Shown piece after piece: positions 17,425 to 25,411 of a stretch of DNA of 64,000 bases. Numbering within the stretch: position 1 is the stretch's first letter; each line of letters starts with the position of its first letter. Origin of the DNA: Haloarcula regularis (GTDB taxonomy: Archaea; Halobacteriota; Halobacteria; Halobacteriales; Haloarculaceae); contig NZ_CP119794.1 in NCBI RefSeq assembly GCF_029338315.1, forward strand, positions 1,240,001-1,304,000, given 5' to 3'. Made by a program: the position numbers and the translations under genes. The notes beneath the pieces are model-generated. The model searched no databases and was not told the origin of the DNA. It saw only the letters and a list, made by a program, of their open reading frames with translations.

Positions 17425-18324
17425 ATGTCCCCCCGCACGACCCGACGTGCCCTCCTCCGGGCGGGTGGCCTGGCGATCTGTGGCGTCGGCAGCGGCTGTC
17501 TCGGCCGTGACCCCCCGGGCGACGAGCAGTCACCGACCGAGACGCACACCTCCGCGACCGAGTCGCAGTCGCCCACGGCGACGGAACCGCCGACCCCGAC
17601 AGCGAGCGGCGTCTACGCCGACCAGCCCGACGGGCCGGAAGCCTACCCCGACCGACCCGCCGAGGCCGGGCGGGAGGCCGCCGTCGAGTACGCGAAGGCC
17701 TTCGAGCGGGCCCGCATCTACAACTCCTTGCACGACACGGACGTCGAGGACATTTCGGCGCGCGCCACGGCTGCACACGACGTCGCCCGTGCCGGTGGCC
17801 ACTACGTCGTCGCCACGGGCACCGGGTACGCCAACTACGCCGACGGGGTCCACGCCGACTGGGGGCAACTGCCGGCGCTCTGTTTCGTCAGCCCCGACCT
17901 CGTCGTTCGCGTGGGTCACTTCGAGGACCGCTACTTCCACTGCTCGGACGTCTTCGCCAGCGACGACGAGGCTGAGAACTTCGCGCCCCCCTGCGAGGGC
18001 GAGCACGCCGAGTACCGGGTCTACAACGTCCACCCGGAGCCACACGACGTGGCGGTCACCGTCGAATACCTCGGTGAGGACGGACCGACGACGGTCCTGG
18101 AACGGGAGTATCGCGTGCGCTACGACCGCGGTATCCAGCAGGGGAGCGTGACCCGGCGGCGCGGGACCTACCGGCTGACCGCCTCGATACCGGACGGTCC
18201 GACGACGACCACCGAGTGGGACCTCACCCGGGCGCCGCCGGACCGCGACGCGCCGCTGTCGGTGCTGGTGACGCCGGGCGGCGGGCTCTGGGTCCACCGG
18301 CCGCCGTTCGGGACGATACGGTAA
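17425..18324 (+). CDS. Tat-exported lipoprotein of unknown function
   Basis: 299 residues starting MSPRTTRRALLRAGGLAICG. It has a twin-arginine signal with lipobox GSGC at about residue 26, followed by a Thr/Ser/Pro/Glu-rich spacer (~30-60). The mature domain (~65-295) includes YAKAFERARIYNSL, NYADGVHADWG, DRYFHCSDVF and a beta-rich C-terminal half with HPEPHDVAVTVEYLG and TTTTEWDLT. I recognise no named family for the mature part; it looks like a secreted haloarchaeal lipoprotein. It lies tail-to-tail with the uppS gene (9 nt apart). Confidence 0.82.
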   Translation: MSPRTTRRALLRAGGLAICGVGSGCLGRDPPGDEQSPTETHTSATESQSPTATEPPTPTASGVYADQPDGPEAYPDRPAEAGREAAVEYAKAFERARIYNSLHDTDVEDISARATAAHDVARAGGHYVVATGTGYANYADGVHADWGQLPALCFVSPDLVVRVGHFEDRYFHCSDVFASDDEAENFAPPCEGEHAEYRVYNVHPEPHDVAVTVEYLGEDGPTTVLEREYRVRYDRGIQQGSVTRRRGTYRLTASIPDGPTTTTEWDLTRAPPDRDAPLSVLVTPGGGLWVHRPPFGTIR

Positions 18325-18333
18325 TCGCGAGAG

Positions 18334-19254
18334 TCAGTCGGCCGTCTCGTAGTCGTCCTCGACCTCTGCGGCCTCGCGCTCGCCGCTTGGCAGCGCGTCC
18401 CGGAACCGCGAGAGGACGCGACGGGCGTCGGGCACCTCGCTGTGTTCGAGCGCGCGGACGAGCGCGAGCGCGCGCCGGGCCCGCGTCGTCCGCCAGGACT
18501 GCTCGCGGTTCTCGTAGGTCCGGATGGCCCGAAGGAAGTCGATCTTCCGGAACTCGGGCCAGTAGGGCGTACAGAAGAACGTCGCCGCCTCGTTGCCGTT
18601 GGCGTGCCACGGGAGGAAGTTCGAGGTGCGCTCGTCGCCGCCCGTCCGCACGATGAGGTCCACGTCGCTGGTCGGCCCCTCGTAGAGGAACTCCTCGAGG
18701 ACGTCCGCGTCGACGTCCCCGGGCTCTATGTCGCCGGCCTCGACGGCGCGGGCGACGTCGCGGGCGGCCCCGAGCAGTTCCGCGCGGCCGCCGTAGGCCA
18801 GCGCGACGTTGAGGTGGAGGCGGTCGTAGTCGGCGGTCCGACCCTCTGCGTAGTCGATGGCGTCCCGGACCCGGTCGGGCAACAGGTCCGTCTCGCCGAT
18901 GGCGCGGATGCGGACGCCCGCGTCGTGGATGCGCTCGGAGTCGGCGAACTCCCGCAGTCGCGACTCCACGAGGTCGAAGATGTGCTCCCGTTCGTCCTCG
19001 GGCCGGTTGAAGTTCTCCGTCGAGAACGCGTACAGCGTCACCTCCTCGACGCCCAGTTCGTCACACCAGTTCAGCAGCGCCTCCGTCGTCTCGGCGCCCT
19101 GCCGGTGGCCCTCGGTCGTGTCCTCACCACGTTCGCGGGCGTAGCGTCGGTTCCCGTCCTGGATGACGGCGACGTGGCTGGGCGTCCCGGACAGTTCCCA
19201 TCGAAGCAACCGCTCGTAGGCGGCGTACCCCACCTCGCGGACCCGCTGTCGCAT
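18334..19254 (-). CDS. uppS: cis-prenyltransferase (polyprenyl diphosphate synthase), catalytic type
   Basis: About 306 residues from ATG 19254 ([17 protein letters not shown]); 19266 is an alternative start. It keeps the catalytic region [14 protein letters not shown], then [49 protein letters not shown]-type substrate residues and [14 protein letters not shown]. It would condense isopentenyl diphosphate into polyprenyl diphosphate, the precursor of dolichol-type glycan carriers. The C-terminal tail (~50 residues, acidic) has no RxG motif. Together with the neighbour at 16771 it may form a two-subunit enzyme. Confidence 0.92.
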   Translation of the reverse strand: [306 protein letters not shown]

Positions 19255-19345
19255 CGTATACAGCATATCAACGGGCCGATAAGGATTTTGTGGCTCGCAG
19301 CCGCGACGTGACTTGCGGCGGTCCTGTCGGAATATAGCCACATCA

Positions 19346-19353
19346 TTTTAATA
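19346..19353 (+). promoter_or_regulatory. TATA element of the cold-shock gene
   Basis: TTTTAATA ends 26 nt before the ATG at 19379, the spacing of a nearly leaderless haloarchaeal transcript. A small inverted repeat (CTCCG 19354-19358, CGGAG 19367-19371) lies between box and start. Confidence 0.65.
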
Positions 19354-19378
19354 CTCCGGTGTCCTACGGAGAGTTGCA

Positions 19379-19573
19379 ATGGCGACCGGTACGGTAGACT
19401 TCTTCAACGACACTGGCGGCTACGGCTTCATCGACACCGAAGACTCGGACGAGGACGTGTTCTTCCACATGGAAGACGTCGGCGGTCCGGACCTCGAGGA
19501 AGGCCAAGAGGTGGAGTTCGACATCGAACAGGCCGATAAGGGCCCCCGCGCAAAGAATCTCAAACGACTGTAA
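19379..19573 (+). CDS. cold-shock domain protein (CspA family)
   Basis: 64 residues covering one complete cold-shock OB-fold. RNP1-type motif GGYGFI and RNP2-type motif DVFFHM are present, with the entry strand MATGTVDFFND and the end GPRAKNLKRL. It binds single-stranded nucleic acid, probably as an RNA chaperone. It is monocistronic with its own TATA box and is divergent from uppS (124 nt). Confidence 0.95.
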   Translation: MATGTVDFFNDTGGYGFIDTEDSDEDVFFHMEDVGGPDLEEGQEVEFDIEQADKGPRAKNLKRL

Positions 19574-19719
19574 GCGAGCGGCTCGCTTCTGACAGCGTGT
19601 CTCTGTCCCGACGTGAGTCCGGTCCGTGGCACGCTCGATACACCCCGCCCCCAGCCGCAGGCACGGATTTCGACACGGATTTCGAAGTACATTAGAGCGC
19701 GCGCGGCCGACCGACAGCC

Positions 19720-20130
19720 ATGACCGACGCCGACGCGATAGACGAGGACCTGTACCGCCGGACAAAGCAGTTGCTCGAACCCGGCGAGATACGGCTCAAC
19801 GGGGCCATCGTCCACACGGAGTACGACGGCAGCGACGAGATCGAGATGATGGAGACGACCATCGAGGTCGGCGAGCTAATCGCTGCGGGCGCCGGCCACG
19901 ACCCGCGGGACACCTTCGTCTACTCGGGCAGCGACGACCCCGAGTTCGCGTCCAACCAGCACCAGGGCCTGACCCTCGATGGCGAGGAGTTCGTCTGGGA
20001 GTGTCAGCAGCTGCTCCGCGAGGGGTCGTTCGACCTGGTCTTCTACTACGAGGCCAGCGCGGACCACGAGGGGATTCTCGCGGACGTCGAGGCGGCGGGC
20101 TACGAAGTCACCGGCGTCGAGGGCGAGTAA
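19720..20130 (+). CDS. DUF5778-type haloarchaeal protein
   Basis: 136 residues, very acidic, starting MTDADAIDEDLYRRTKQLLEPGEI. It is a soluble alpha/beta protein with conserved-looking segments LNGAIVHTEYDG, HDPRDTFVYSGSDDPEF and DLVFYYEASADHEGIL. I associate it with the haloarchaea-specific DUF5778 family, which has no known function. It ends 2 nt before the convergent zinc-ribbon membrane protein. Confidence 0.72.
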   Translation: MTDADAIDEDLYRRTKQLLEPGEIRLNGAIVHTEYDGSDEIEMMETTIEVGELIAAGAGHDPRDTFVYSGSDDPEFASNQHQGLTLDGEEFVWECQQLLREGSFDLVFYYEASADHEGILADVEAAGYEVTGVEGE

Positions 20131-20132
20131 GG

Positions 20133-20417
20133 CTACGTCCGGAGGCGTTCCTGGCAGTTGTGGCAGTAGGTGTAGGTCTCGCCGTTGGCGACGCCACAGA
20201 TGTGACAGGTGACCGAATCCATGTCGGCCCGCTGGAAGTAGGCGTTCAGCTGGCCGGTGTCCATCCCGACGCGCTTCCCGCGGAACTCGTCGACGAGTGG
20301 CTCGTGAGCAGCGTAGTCGATGAGCCGGAACATGATGATAAAGGACAGCGGCGCACCCACCAGTACGAACAGGAAGACCAGCAGCCGAACGGCGAGTTCG
20401 GTGGTGGGTATCAGCAT
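20133..20417 (-). CDS. membrane-anchored zinc-ribbon protein
   Basis: 94 residues from MLIPTTELAVRLLVFLF. A single hydrophobic helix (residues ~8-31) is followed by a ~30-residue polar linker and a C-terminal zinc ribbon, CHICGVANGETYTYCHNC. The ribbon would face the cytoplasm. No family recognised. The frame continues upstream antisense to the next gene, but only the part from 20417 is plausible. Confidence 0.72.
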   Translation of the reverse strand: MLIPTTELAVRLLVFLFVLVGAPLSFIIMFRLIDYAAHEPLVDEFRGKRVGMDTGQLNAYFQRADMDSVTCHICGVANGETYTYCHNCQERLRT

Positions 20418-20520
20418 CAACGAAACTACGGGCGCGAAGCGGTAAAATCCTCCGCCGGTGGGCGGCCGCCACCCACCGCGTCCCGCGTCGCTTATACTCA
20501 CTGAGACCCGAGGGCGCGGT

Positions 20521-21576
20521 ATGAGCGAGGACCTCGGGACGGTGGACCGCGCCGTCCTGAACGCGTTCCAGGGCGGGTTTCCGGTGGTCGAACGGCCCTT
20601 CGAACCGGCGGCGGCCGCGCTCCGCGAGACCGGGGTCGACGTCGACGCCGACGGGTTGCTCGAGCGCGTCCAGCGGCTGGACGAGGCGGGGGTGTTGAGC
20701 CGCTTCGGCGCGCTCATCGACGCCGAGGAGATCGGCGGCACCGCGACGCTGGTGGCGACCCACGCGCCCGAGGACCGCTACGACGAGCACGCCGACCTGG
20801 TCAACGCCCACCCGGAGGTGGCCCACAACTACGAGCGCGAGCACCCCCACCTCAACATGTGGTTTGTCCTCTCGGTGGCCGACGCGGCCCGTGTCGACGA
20901 GGTGCTCGCCGAGATCGAGGCCGAGACGGGCGAGCAGACGTACAACCTCCCGAAACAACAGGAGTTCCACGTCGGCGCGAAGTTCCCCGTCGAGGGACCA
21001 CAGACCCAGGCTGTCGACTGCTCGGCCGCCGGCCCCGAGGTAACGCCGACCGACCGGCGGTCGCTGACGCCCGCGGAGCTCGACCTCGTACTGGAGATTC
21101 AGGGTGGCCTCCCCGTGACCGAGACGCCCTACGCCGACGTGGCCGACGCCATCGGCGCCGACGTCGAGTGGGTCGTCGAGACAGTAAAGCGGTTCAACGA
21201 GGAGGGGAAGGTCCGCCGCGTCGGCCTCATCCCGAACCACTACGCGCTCGGGTACAGCGAGAACGGGATGACCGTCTGGGACGTCCCCGACGAGGTCATC
21301 GACGATGTGGGGCCCGCCATCGCCGAGTTCGACTTCGTCACCCACTGCTACGAGCGCCCGCGCCACGAGGGGGTCTGGCCGTACAACTTCTTCGCGATGA
21401 CCCACGGCCGCAGCGAGGCCGAGAGCGACGAGCGCATCCAGCAGGTCCACGAGCGAATGTCCGAGTACTGGGACGTCGGCGAGGCCGACTGGGACACGCT
21501 GTTCTCGACGCGCATCCTCAAGAAGACCGGCATCCGCTTAGACGAGCGAGCGAAGGCCAACGTCGAGACACGGTGA
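20521..21576 (+). CDS. fused siroheme decarboxylase (AhbA-AhbB, Lrp/AsnC-like)
   Basis: 351 residues with two homologous Lrp/AsnC-like halves. Residues ~5-160 start VDRAVLNAFQGGFPVVERPF; residues ~180-340 start LDLVLEIQGGLPVTETPY. Each has a winged helix followed by an alpha/beta domain. In AhbA and AhbB this fold decarboxylates siroheme to 12,18-didecarboxysiroheme in the alternative heme pathway. Here both units are in one polypeptide. Downstream genes for precorrin-2 dehydrogenase and HemA support the assignment over an ordinary Lrp regulator. Confidence 0.87.
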   Translation: MSEDLGTVDRAVLNAFQGGFPVVERPFEPAAAALRETGVDVDADGLLERVQRLDEAGVLSRFGALIDAEEIGGTATLVATHAPEDRYDEHADLVNAHPEVAHNYEREHPHLNMWFVLSVADAARVDEVLAEIEAETGEQTYNLPKQQEFHVGAKFPVEGPQTQAVDCSAAGPEVTPTDRRSLTPAELDLVLEIQGGLPVTETPYADVADAIGADVEWVVETVKRFNEEGKVRRVGLIPNHYALGYSENGMTVWDVPDEVIDDVGPAIAEFDFVTHCYERPRHEGVWPYNFFAMTHGRSEAESDERIQQVHERMSEYWDVGEADWDTLFSTRILKKTGIRLDERAKANVETR

Positions 21577-21644
21577 GGCGAGCGTTTATAACCAATGGCG
21601 AACCACATCCTGACGATGGAACGGACGGCGGGGGCGGTGCCCGG

Positions 21645-22292
21645 ATGATACCGCTGTTGCACGACTTCGAGGGCGAGAGGGTGCTCGTCCTCGGTGGGGG
21701 ACCGGTGGGAGCGCGGAAGGCCCGCCGGTTCGCGGCCGAGGCGGACGTCGTGGTCGTCAGTCCCGACTTCGGCGACCACGAGTTCGGGGCCGCGGAACTG
21801 ATCCGGGACGCCCCGGACGCCGACGCCGTCGCCGGCTACGTCGAGCGACTGGACCCCGCGCTCGTCGTCGCCGCGACGGACGACGCGACGGTAAACGACG
21901 CCGCGGCCGACGCGGCGCGGGCCCACGGCGCGCTGGTCAACCGGGCCGACGACCACGGTGGGCAGGACGTCGGGGCCGTCACCGTCCCGGCGACGGTCCG
22001 GGACGGCCCCGTGACCGTGGCGATAGCGACGGGCGGCACCGCACCGGCCCTCTCGAAGTACCTCCGCGAGCGGTTCGAGGCGGACGTTGCCGGCGCCGGG
22101 GAGATGGCGCGGCTCGCCGGCGACCTGCGCGAGGAGTTGCGGGCCCGGGACGTCCCGCCGGCGGAGCGACGCGACGCTGTCAGACGCGTTGTCAGGTCAC
22201 GAGACGTTTGGAAGGCTTTAGATAGGGGCAGGTCCAAAGCACGACAAGTAGCGGACGACGAGATTGCGGACGTCCACGGTGATCTGTCGTGA
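21645..22292 (+). CDS. precorrin-2 dehydrogenase / sirohydrochlorin ferrochelatase (Met8/CysG-N type)
   Basis: 215 residues starting MIPLLHDFEGERVLVLGGG. The NAD-binding motif VLGGGPVGARKARRF is followed by VVVSPDFGD, VVAATDDATVND and NRADDHGGQDVGAVTVPATVRDGPVTVAIATGGTAP-type residues, which are the Met8 family signature. It makes sirohydrochlorin, and possibly siroheme, for the decarboxylase upstream. Its TGA overlaps the GTG start of hemA by 4 nt (translational coupling). Confidence 0.92.
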   Translation: MIPLLHDFEGERVLVLGGGPVGARKARRFAAEADVVVVSPDFGDHEFGAAELIRDAPDADAVAGYVERLDPALVVAATDDATVNDAAADAARAHGALVNRADDHGGQDVGAVTVPATVRDGPVTVAIATGGTAPALSKYLRERFEADVAGAGEMARLAGDLREELRARDVPPAERRDAVRRVVRSRDVWKALDRGRSKARQVADDEIADVHGDLS

Positions 22293-23632
22293 AACACGAG
22301 ACTGGAGTCATCGTCGGCGCGAGCGTCTCCCACGAGAACGCGAGCGTCGACCAACTCGAGACCGCCGCGGCCGATAGCCAGCGCCACACCGTCGAGGCAC
22401 TGCTCTCGGAACCTGGCGTCGAGGAGGCCATCGCGCTCCAGACGTGCAACCGGACCGAGGCCTACGTCGTCGCGCCGAGTCACGAGCTCGGCCAGCAGGC
22501 GCTCGCGACGGTCACGGCCGCCGTCGACGACGACGCCGTCGTCGAGCTGGACCACGAGGCGAGTCTCAGACACCTCCTCCGGGTGGCCGCGGGGCTGGAG
22601 TCTATCGTCCTCGGCGAGGACCAGATTCTCGGCCAGTTGCGCGACGCCTACGAGGACGCCCGCGCCGTCGGCGGCATCGGGTCGACGCTCGAGGACGGCG
22701 TCACGAAGGCCATCCACGTCGGCGAGCGAGCCCGCACGGAGACGGCGATAAACGAGGGCGTCGTCTCGCTGGCCTCGGCGGCCGTCAGGCTCGTCGAAGC
22801 CGAACAGTCACTGGCGGGCGAGACGGCGCTGGTCGTCGGCGCGGGCGAGATGGGACGACTCGCGGCGAAGGCGCTTTCGGACCGCGTCGAGCGCGTCATC
22901 GTCGCCAACCGGACCGTCCCCCACGCCGAACACATCGCGGCGACCGTCGACGCGGACGGGAGCGCCGTCGCCCTCGACGCCGCGGAGGCCGCCCTGGCGG
23001 AGGCGAGCGTCGTGGTCACCGCCACCGGGAGCCCGAACCACGTCTTCGACGCCGGGTCGTTCGCCGACGCCGGCGAGACGTACGTCGTCGATCTCGCCCA
23101 GCCGCGGGACGTGCCCGCCGACGCCGGCGAGGTGCCCGACGTGACGGTCTGGGACCTCGACGCGCTGGAGTCGGTGACCGAGGAGACGCGAAAGCAGCGC
23201 CGGGAGGCCGCCGAGGCCGTCGAGACGCTGGTCGACGAGGAATTCGACCACCTGCTGACCCAGTACAAGCGCAAGCGCGCCGACCGGGTCATCTCGACGA
23301 TGTACGAGAGCGCAGAGCAGGTCAAGGCCGCCGAGCTCAACACGGCGCTGTCGGCCGCGGACTTCGACGAGGACCAGCAGGAGGTACTGGAGTCGATGGC
23401 CGACGCCATCGTCTCGCAGCTGCTCGCCGCGCCGACCCGGAGCCTCCGGGACGCCGCCGAGGACGACGACTGGTCGACAATCCACACCGCGCTGGAGCTG
23501 TTCGACCCCGAGTTCGGCCCCGAGGACGCCCCGTCGCCGGCCGCGCTCGCGGGGGCCAGCCCCGAGGACGTCCCAGCCGAGATGCGCGACCGGATGCCCC
23601 CGGCGGCACTCGAACAGCTCACTGACGACTGA
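22289..23632 (+). CDS. hemA: glutamyl-tRNA reductase
   Basis: 447 residues from GTG 22289. The catalytic segment ALQTCNRTEAYV contains the nucleophilic Cys. LRVAAGLESIVLGEDQILGQ follows, then an NADPH domain with VVGAGEMGRLAAKAL, and a C-terminal dimerisation helix pair. It makes glutamate-1-semialdehyde, the first committed step of tetrapyrrole synthesis. It is the third gene of the heme operon. Confidence 0.97.
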   Translation: MKHETGVIVGASVSHENASVDQLETAAADSQRHTVEALLSEPGVEEAIALQTCNRTEAYVVAPSHELGQQALATVTAAVDDDAVVELDHEASLRHLLRVAAGLESIVLGEDQILGQLRDAYEDARAVGGIGSTLEDGVTKAIHVGERARTETAINEGVVSLASAAVRLVEAEQSLAGETALVVGAGEMGRLAAKALSDRVERVIVANRTVPHAEHIAATVDADGSAVALDAAEAALAEASVVVTATGSPNHVFDAGSFADAGETYVVDLAQPRDVPADAGEVPDVTVWDLDALESVTEETRKQRREAAEAVETLVDEEFDHLLTQYKRKRADRVISTMYESAEQVKAAELNTALSAADFDEDQQEVLESMADAIVSQLLAAPTRSLRDAAEDDDWSTIHTALELFDPEFGPEDAPSPAALAGASPEDVPAEMRDRMPPAALEQLTDD

Positions 23633-23633
23633 G

Positions 23634-23924
23634 ATGGTCGCGCCCGTCCCAGTCATCGTGGGTGTCGGCATCGTCGTCCTCGCCGCGAGCGGACTCCTGG
23701 AGGTGACCGGCTACACCGAACAGCAGCGCCTCGACCACCGCCGCCTGATGCAGGCGTTCACCTACGGGAGCCTGGTCGTAGTCGCCTTTGGCCTCGCCGC
23801 AGTCTGGTACGGCCTCCGGAACGCGTCGCTGCCGACCTGGCTCTTTGTCGCCATCAACGTCACCGTCGTCACCGTCGTCGCCGTCCAGTGGCGACTCCGG
23901 AAGGCCCTCTCGAACGACGAGTGA
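23634..23924 (+). CDS. small three-helix membrane protein
   Basis: 96 residues with three hydrophobic segments (~5-22, ~42-60, ~67-83). It starts 1 nt after the hemA stop, so it is probably the last gene of that operon. I do not recognise the family. A connecting segment (TEQQRLDHRRLMQAFTYG) is polar and basic. Confidence 0.6.
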   Translation: MVAPVPVIVGVGIVVLAASGLLEVTGYTEQQRLDHRRLMQAFTYGSLVVVAFGLAAVWYGLRNASLPTWLFVAINVTVVTVVAVQWRLRKALSNDE

Positions 23925-23982
23925 GCGGCCGACCGCCACGGGCGACGCAACTGTTTTGCACCTGGCAGCCGACTGATGGGAC

Positions 23983-24261
23983 ATGGCAGACGTACTCCCC
24001 GACGCCGAGATAGCGGACCGGATGCCGGACGGCTGGGCGCGCGAGGACGACGAGATCGTCCGGGCCTTCGACTTCGACGGCTACCTGGACGCGTCGGGCT
24101 TCCTGAGCGCCGCGGCGGGGCTGGCCGAGGACGCCTGGCACCATCCGGAGATGACCATCACCTGGGGCGAGGTGGCGGTCCGGCTCACGACTCACGACGC
24201 TGGCGGCATCACCGAGAAAGACATCGAGCTGGCCGAGCGGCTCAACGGCATCTACGACTGA
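23983..24261 (+). CDS. 4a-hydroxytetrahydrobiopterin dehydratase (PCD/DCoH)
   Basis: 92 residues, full length for the family. The active-site segment AWHHPEMTITWGEVAVRLTTHDAGG matches the E-x2-H-H-P-x3-x-W-x2-V pattern, including three His residues. It recycles carbinolamine pterins after aromatic amino-acid hydroxylation, or acts in molybdopterin-related or folate-like chemistry. It lies 1 nt upstream of an LWR-salt-like gene. Confidence 0.93.
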   Translation: MADVLPDAEIADRMPDGWAREDDEIVRAFDFDGYLDASGFLSAAAGLAEDAWHHPEMTITWGEVAVRLTTHDAGGITEKDIELAERLNGIYD

Positions 24262-24262
24262 G

Positions 24263-24679
24263 ATGCCCCCGACCGAGGGCGCGCCGACGCCTCCCCGCGA
24301 CGCCCCGGTCCGGTACGTGTTCAAGATCGAGTTCCGGCTCGACCCGGCGACGCCGGATCTGTCCACCGACCCGGACACCTTCGAGACGACGCTGTACCGC
24401 CGGGCGGACCCACCGGGCGAGGAGGGGTGGCTGTTCTTTCGGGACAACTGCTGGCGCGGGAACCTCGCCGACGAGGCGCACTTCTGCCGACTGGCCACGG
24501 AGGCGCTCGACGTCCGGGTCGTCTCGGCGTCGTTCCGCGAACTGCAGACGACCGACGACTATCTCGAGGACCTCGAGAGCGCCATCGCGGCGGACCTCGA
24601 CGCGTTCAACGCCGACGACGTCACCGAGGTGCTCTCGAAGTACCTCGGGAGCTCGATTCGCGTCGAGGCGAGCGACTGA
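24263..24679 (+). CDS. LWR-salt-like haloarchaeal protein
   Basis: 138 residues. After a proline-rich N-terminus it has a beta-rich domain: VFKIEFRLDP, FETTLYRRADPPGEEGWLFFRDNCWRGNL, and two C-terminal helices ending LSKYLGSSIRVE. The GWLFFRDNCWRGN segment recalls the LWR-salt family found in halophiles, whose function is unknown. It is tightly coupled to the dehydratase gene. The family name is moderately certain. Confidence 0.65.
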   Translation: MPPTEGAPTPPRDAPVRYVFKIEFRLDPATPDLSTDPDTFETTLYRRADPPGEEGWLFFRDNCWRGNLADEAHFCRLATEALDVRVVSASFRELQTTDDYLEDLESAIAADLDAFNADDVTEVLSKYLGSSIRVEASD

Positions 24680-24716
24680 GGCTCCCAGTCGCCGACCGGT
24701 CTTTGTAAGGTATTCT

Positions 24717-24728
24717 CTACCACGGTAG
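24717..24728. promoter_or_regulatory. short perfect palindrome upstream of the HAD gene
   Basis: CTACCACGGTAG has 5-bp arms around a 2-nt centre, just upstream of a TTTATT box (24739-24744) that precedes the ATG at 24779 by ~35 nt. It could be an operator. Weak, because 12 nt is short. Confidence 0.3.
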
Positions 24729-24778
24729 TAGGGGCAGAAAGACTTTATTGGTCTCGCACCTAGCATCGCAGTCCCCTG

Positions 24779-25411
24779 ATGACCGGCCCGTACGACTTCT
24801 GGCTGTTCGATCTCGACGGCACGCTCGTCGACATCGAGCCCTGGTATCCCCGGCACGTGATGGACCGGGTCGGCGACCGACTCGGCGTGGGGTTCACCGA
24901 CCAGGAGGTGCAAACGCTCTGGTACGGCTTCGGCGGCGCGCGCGACCGGTTCCTCGCCGACGAGGGAATCGACCCCGAGCGGTTCTGGGCGGTCTTCCAC
25001 GAGGAGGAGGACCCACGGAAGCGAGCCGAGGCCACGTACCTCTACGACGACGCCGAGCGGTTCCTCGCGGAGCAGCCGGAACCGGTGGGGCTGGTGACAC
25101 ACTGCCAGGAGTACCTCACGGACCCCGTGCTCGAGCACTTAGACATCGGCGACTGGTTCGAGACGGTCGTCTGCTGTGACGAGGACATCGGCTGGAAGCC
25201 CGACCCGACGCCCGTCCAGCTGGCGATGCGCGACATGGGCGTCGCCCACAACGGCCACGTGGGCGTCCTGGCGGGCGACAACCCCGCGGACATCGGCGCG
25301 GCGTGGAACGCCGGCCTCGACGGCGTCCACGTCCAGCGCCGCTCCCACGAGGCCGACGGCTACTGTGTGATGGGTGACCACCGCGTCGAGTCGCTGCTCG
25401 ACCTCCGCTAG
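24779..25411 (+). CDS. HAD-superfamily hydrolase, phosphoglycolate phosphatase-like
   Basis: 210 residues. Motif I FDLDGTLVD gives the nucleophile DxD; motif II is the VTHC region; motif III is the Lys in DIGWKPDPTP; motif IV is AGDNPADIG. A helical cap lies between motifs I and II. The substrate is probably a small phosphorylated metabolite but cannot be specified. Its stop overlaps the stop of the convergent MoeA-like gene by 3 nt (bases 25408-25411 CTAG). Confidence 0.9.
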   Translation: MTGPYDFWLFDLDGTLVDIEPWYPRHVMDRVGDRLGVGFTDQEVQTLWYGFGGARDRFLADEGIDPERFWAVFHEEEDPRKRAEATYLYDDAERFLAEQPEPVGLVTHCQEYLTDPVLEHLDIGDWFETVVCCDEDIGWKPDPTPVQLAMRDMGVAHNGHVGVLAGDNPADIGAAWNAGLDGVHVQRRSHEADGYCVMGDHRVESLLDLR

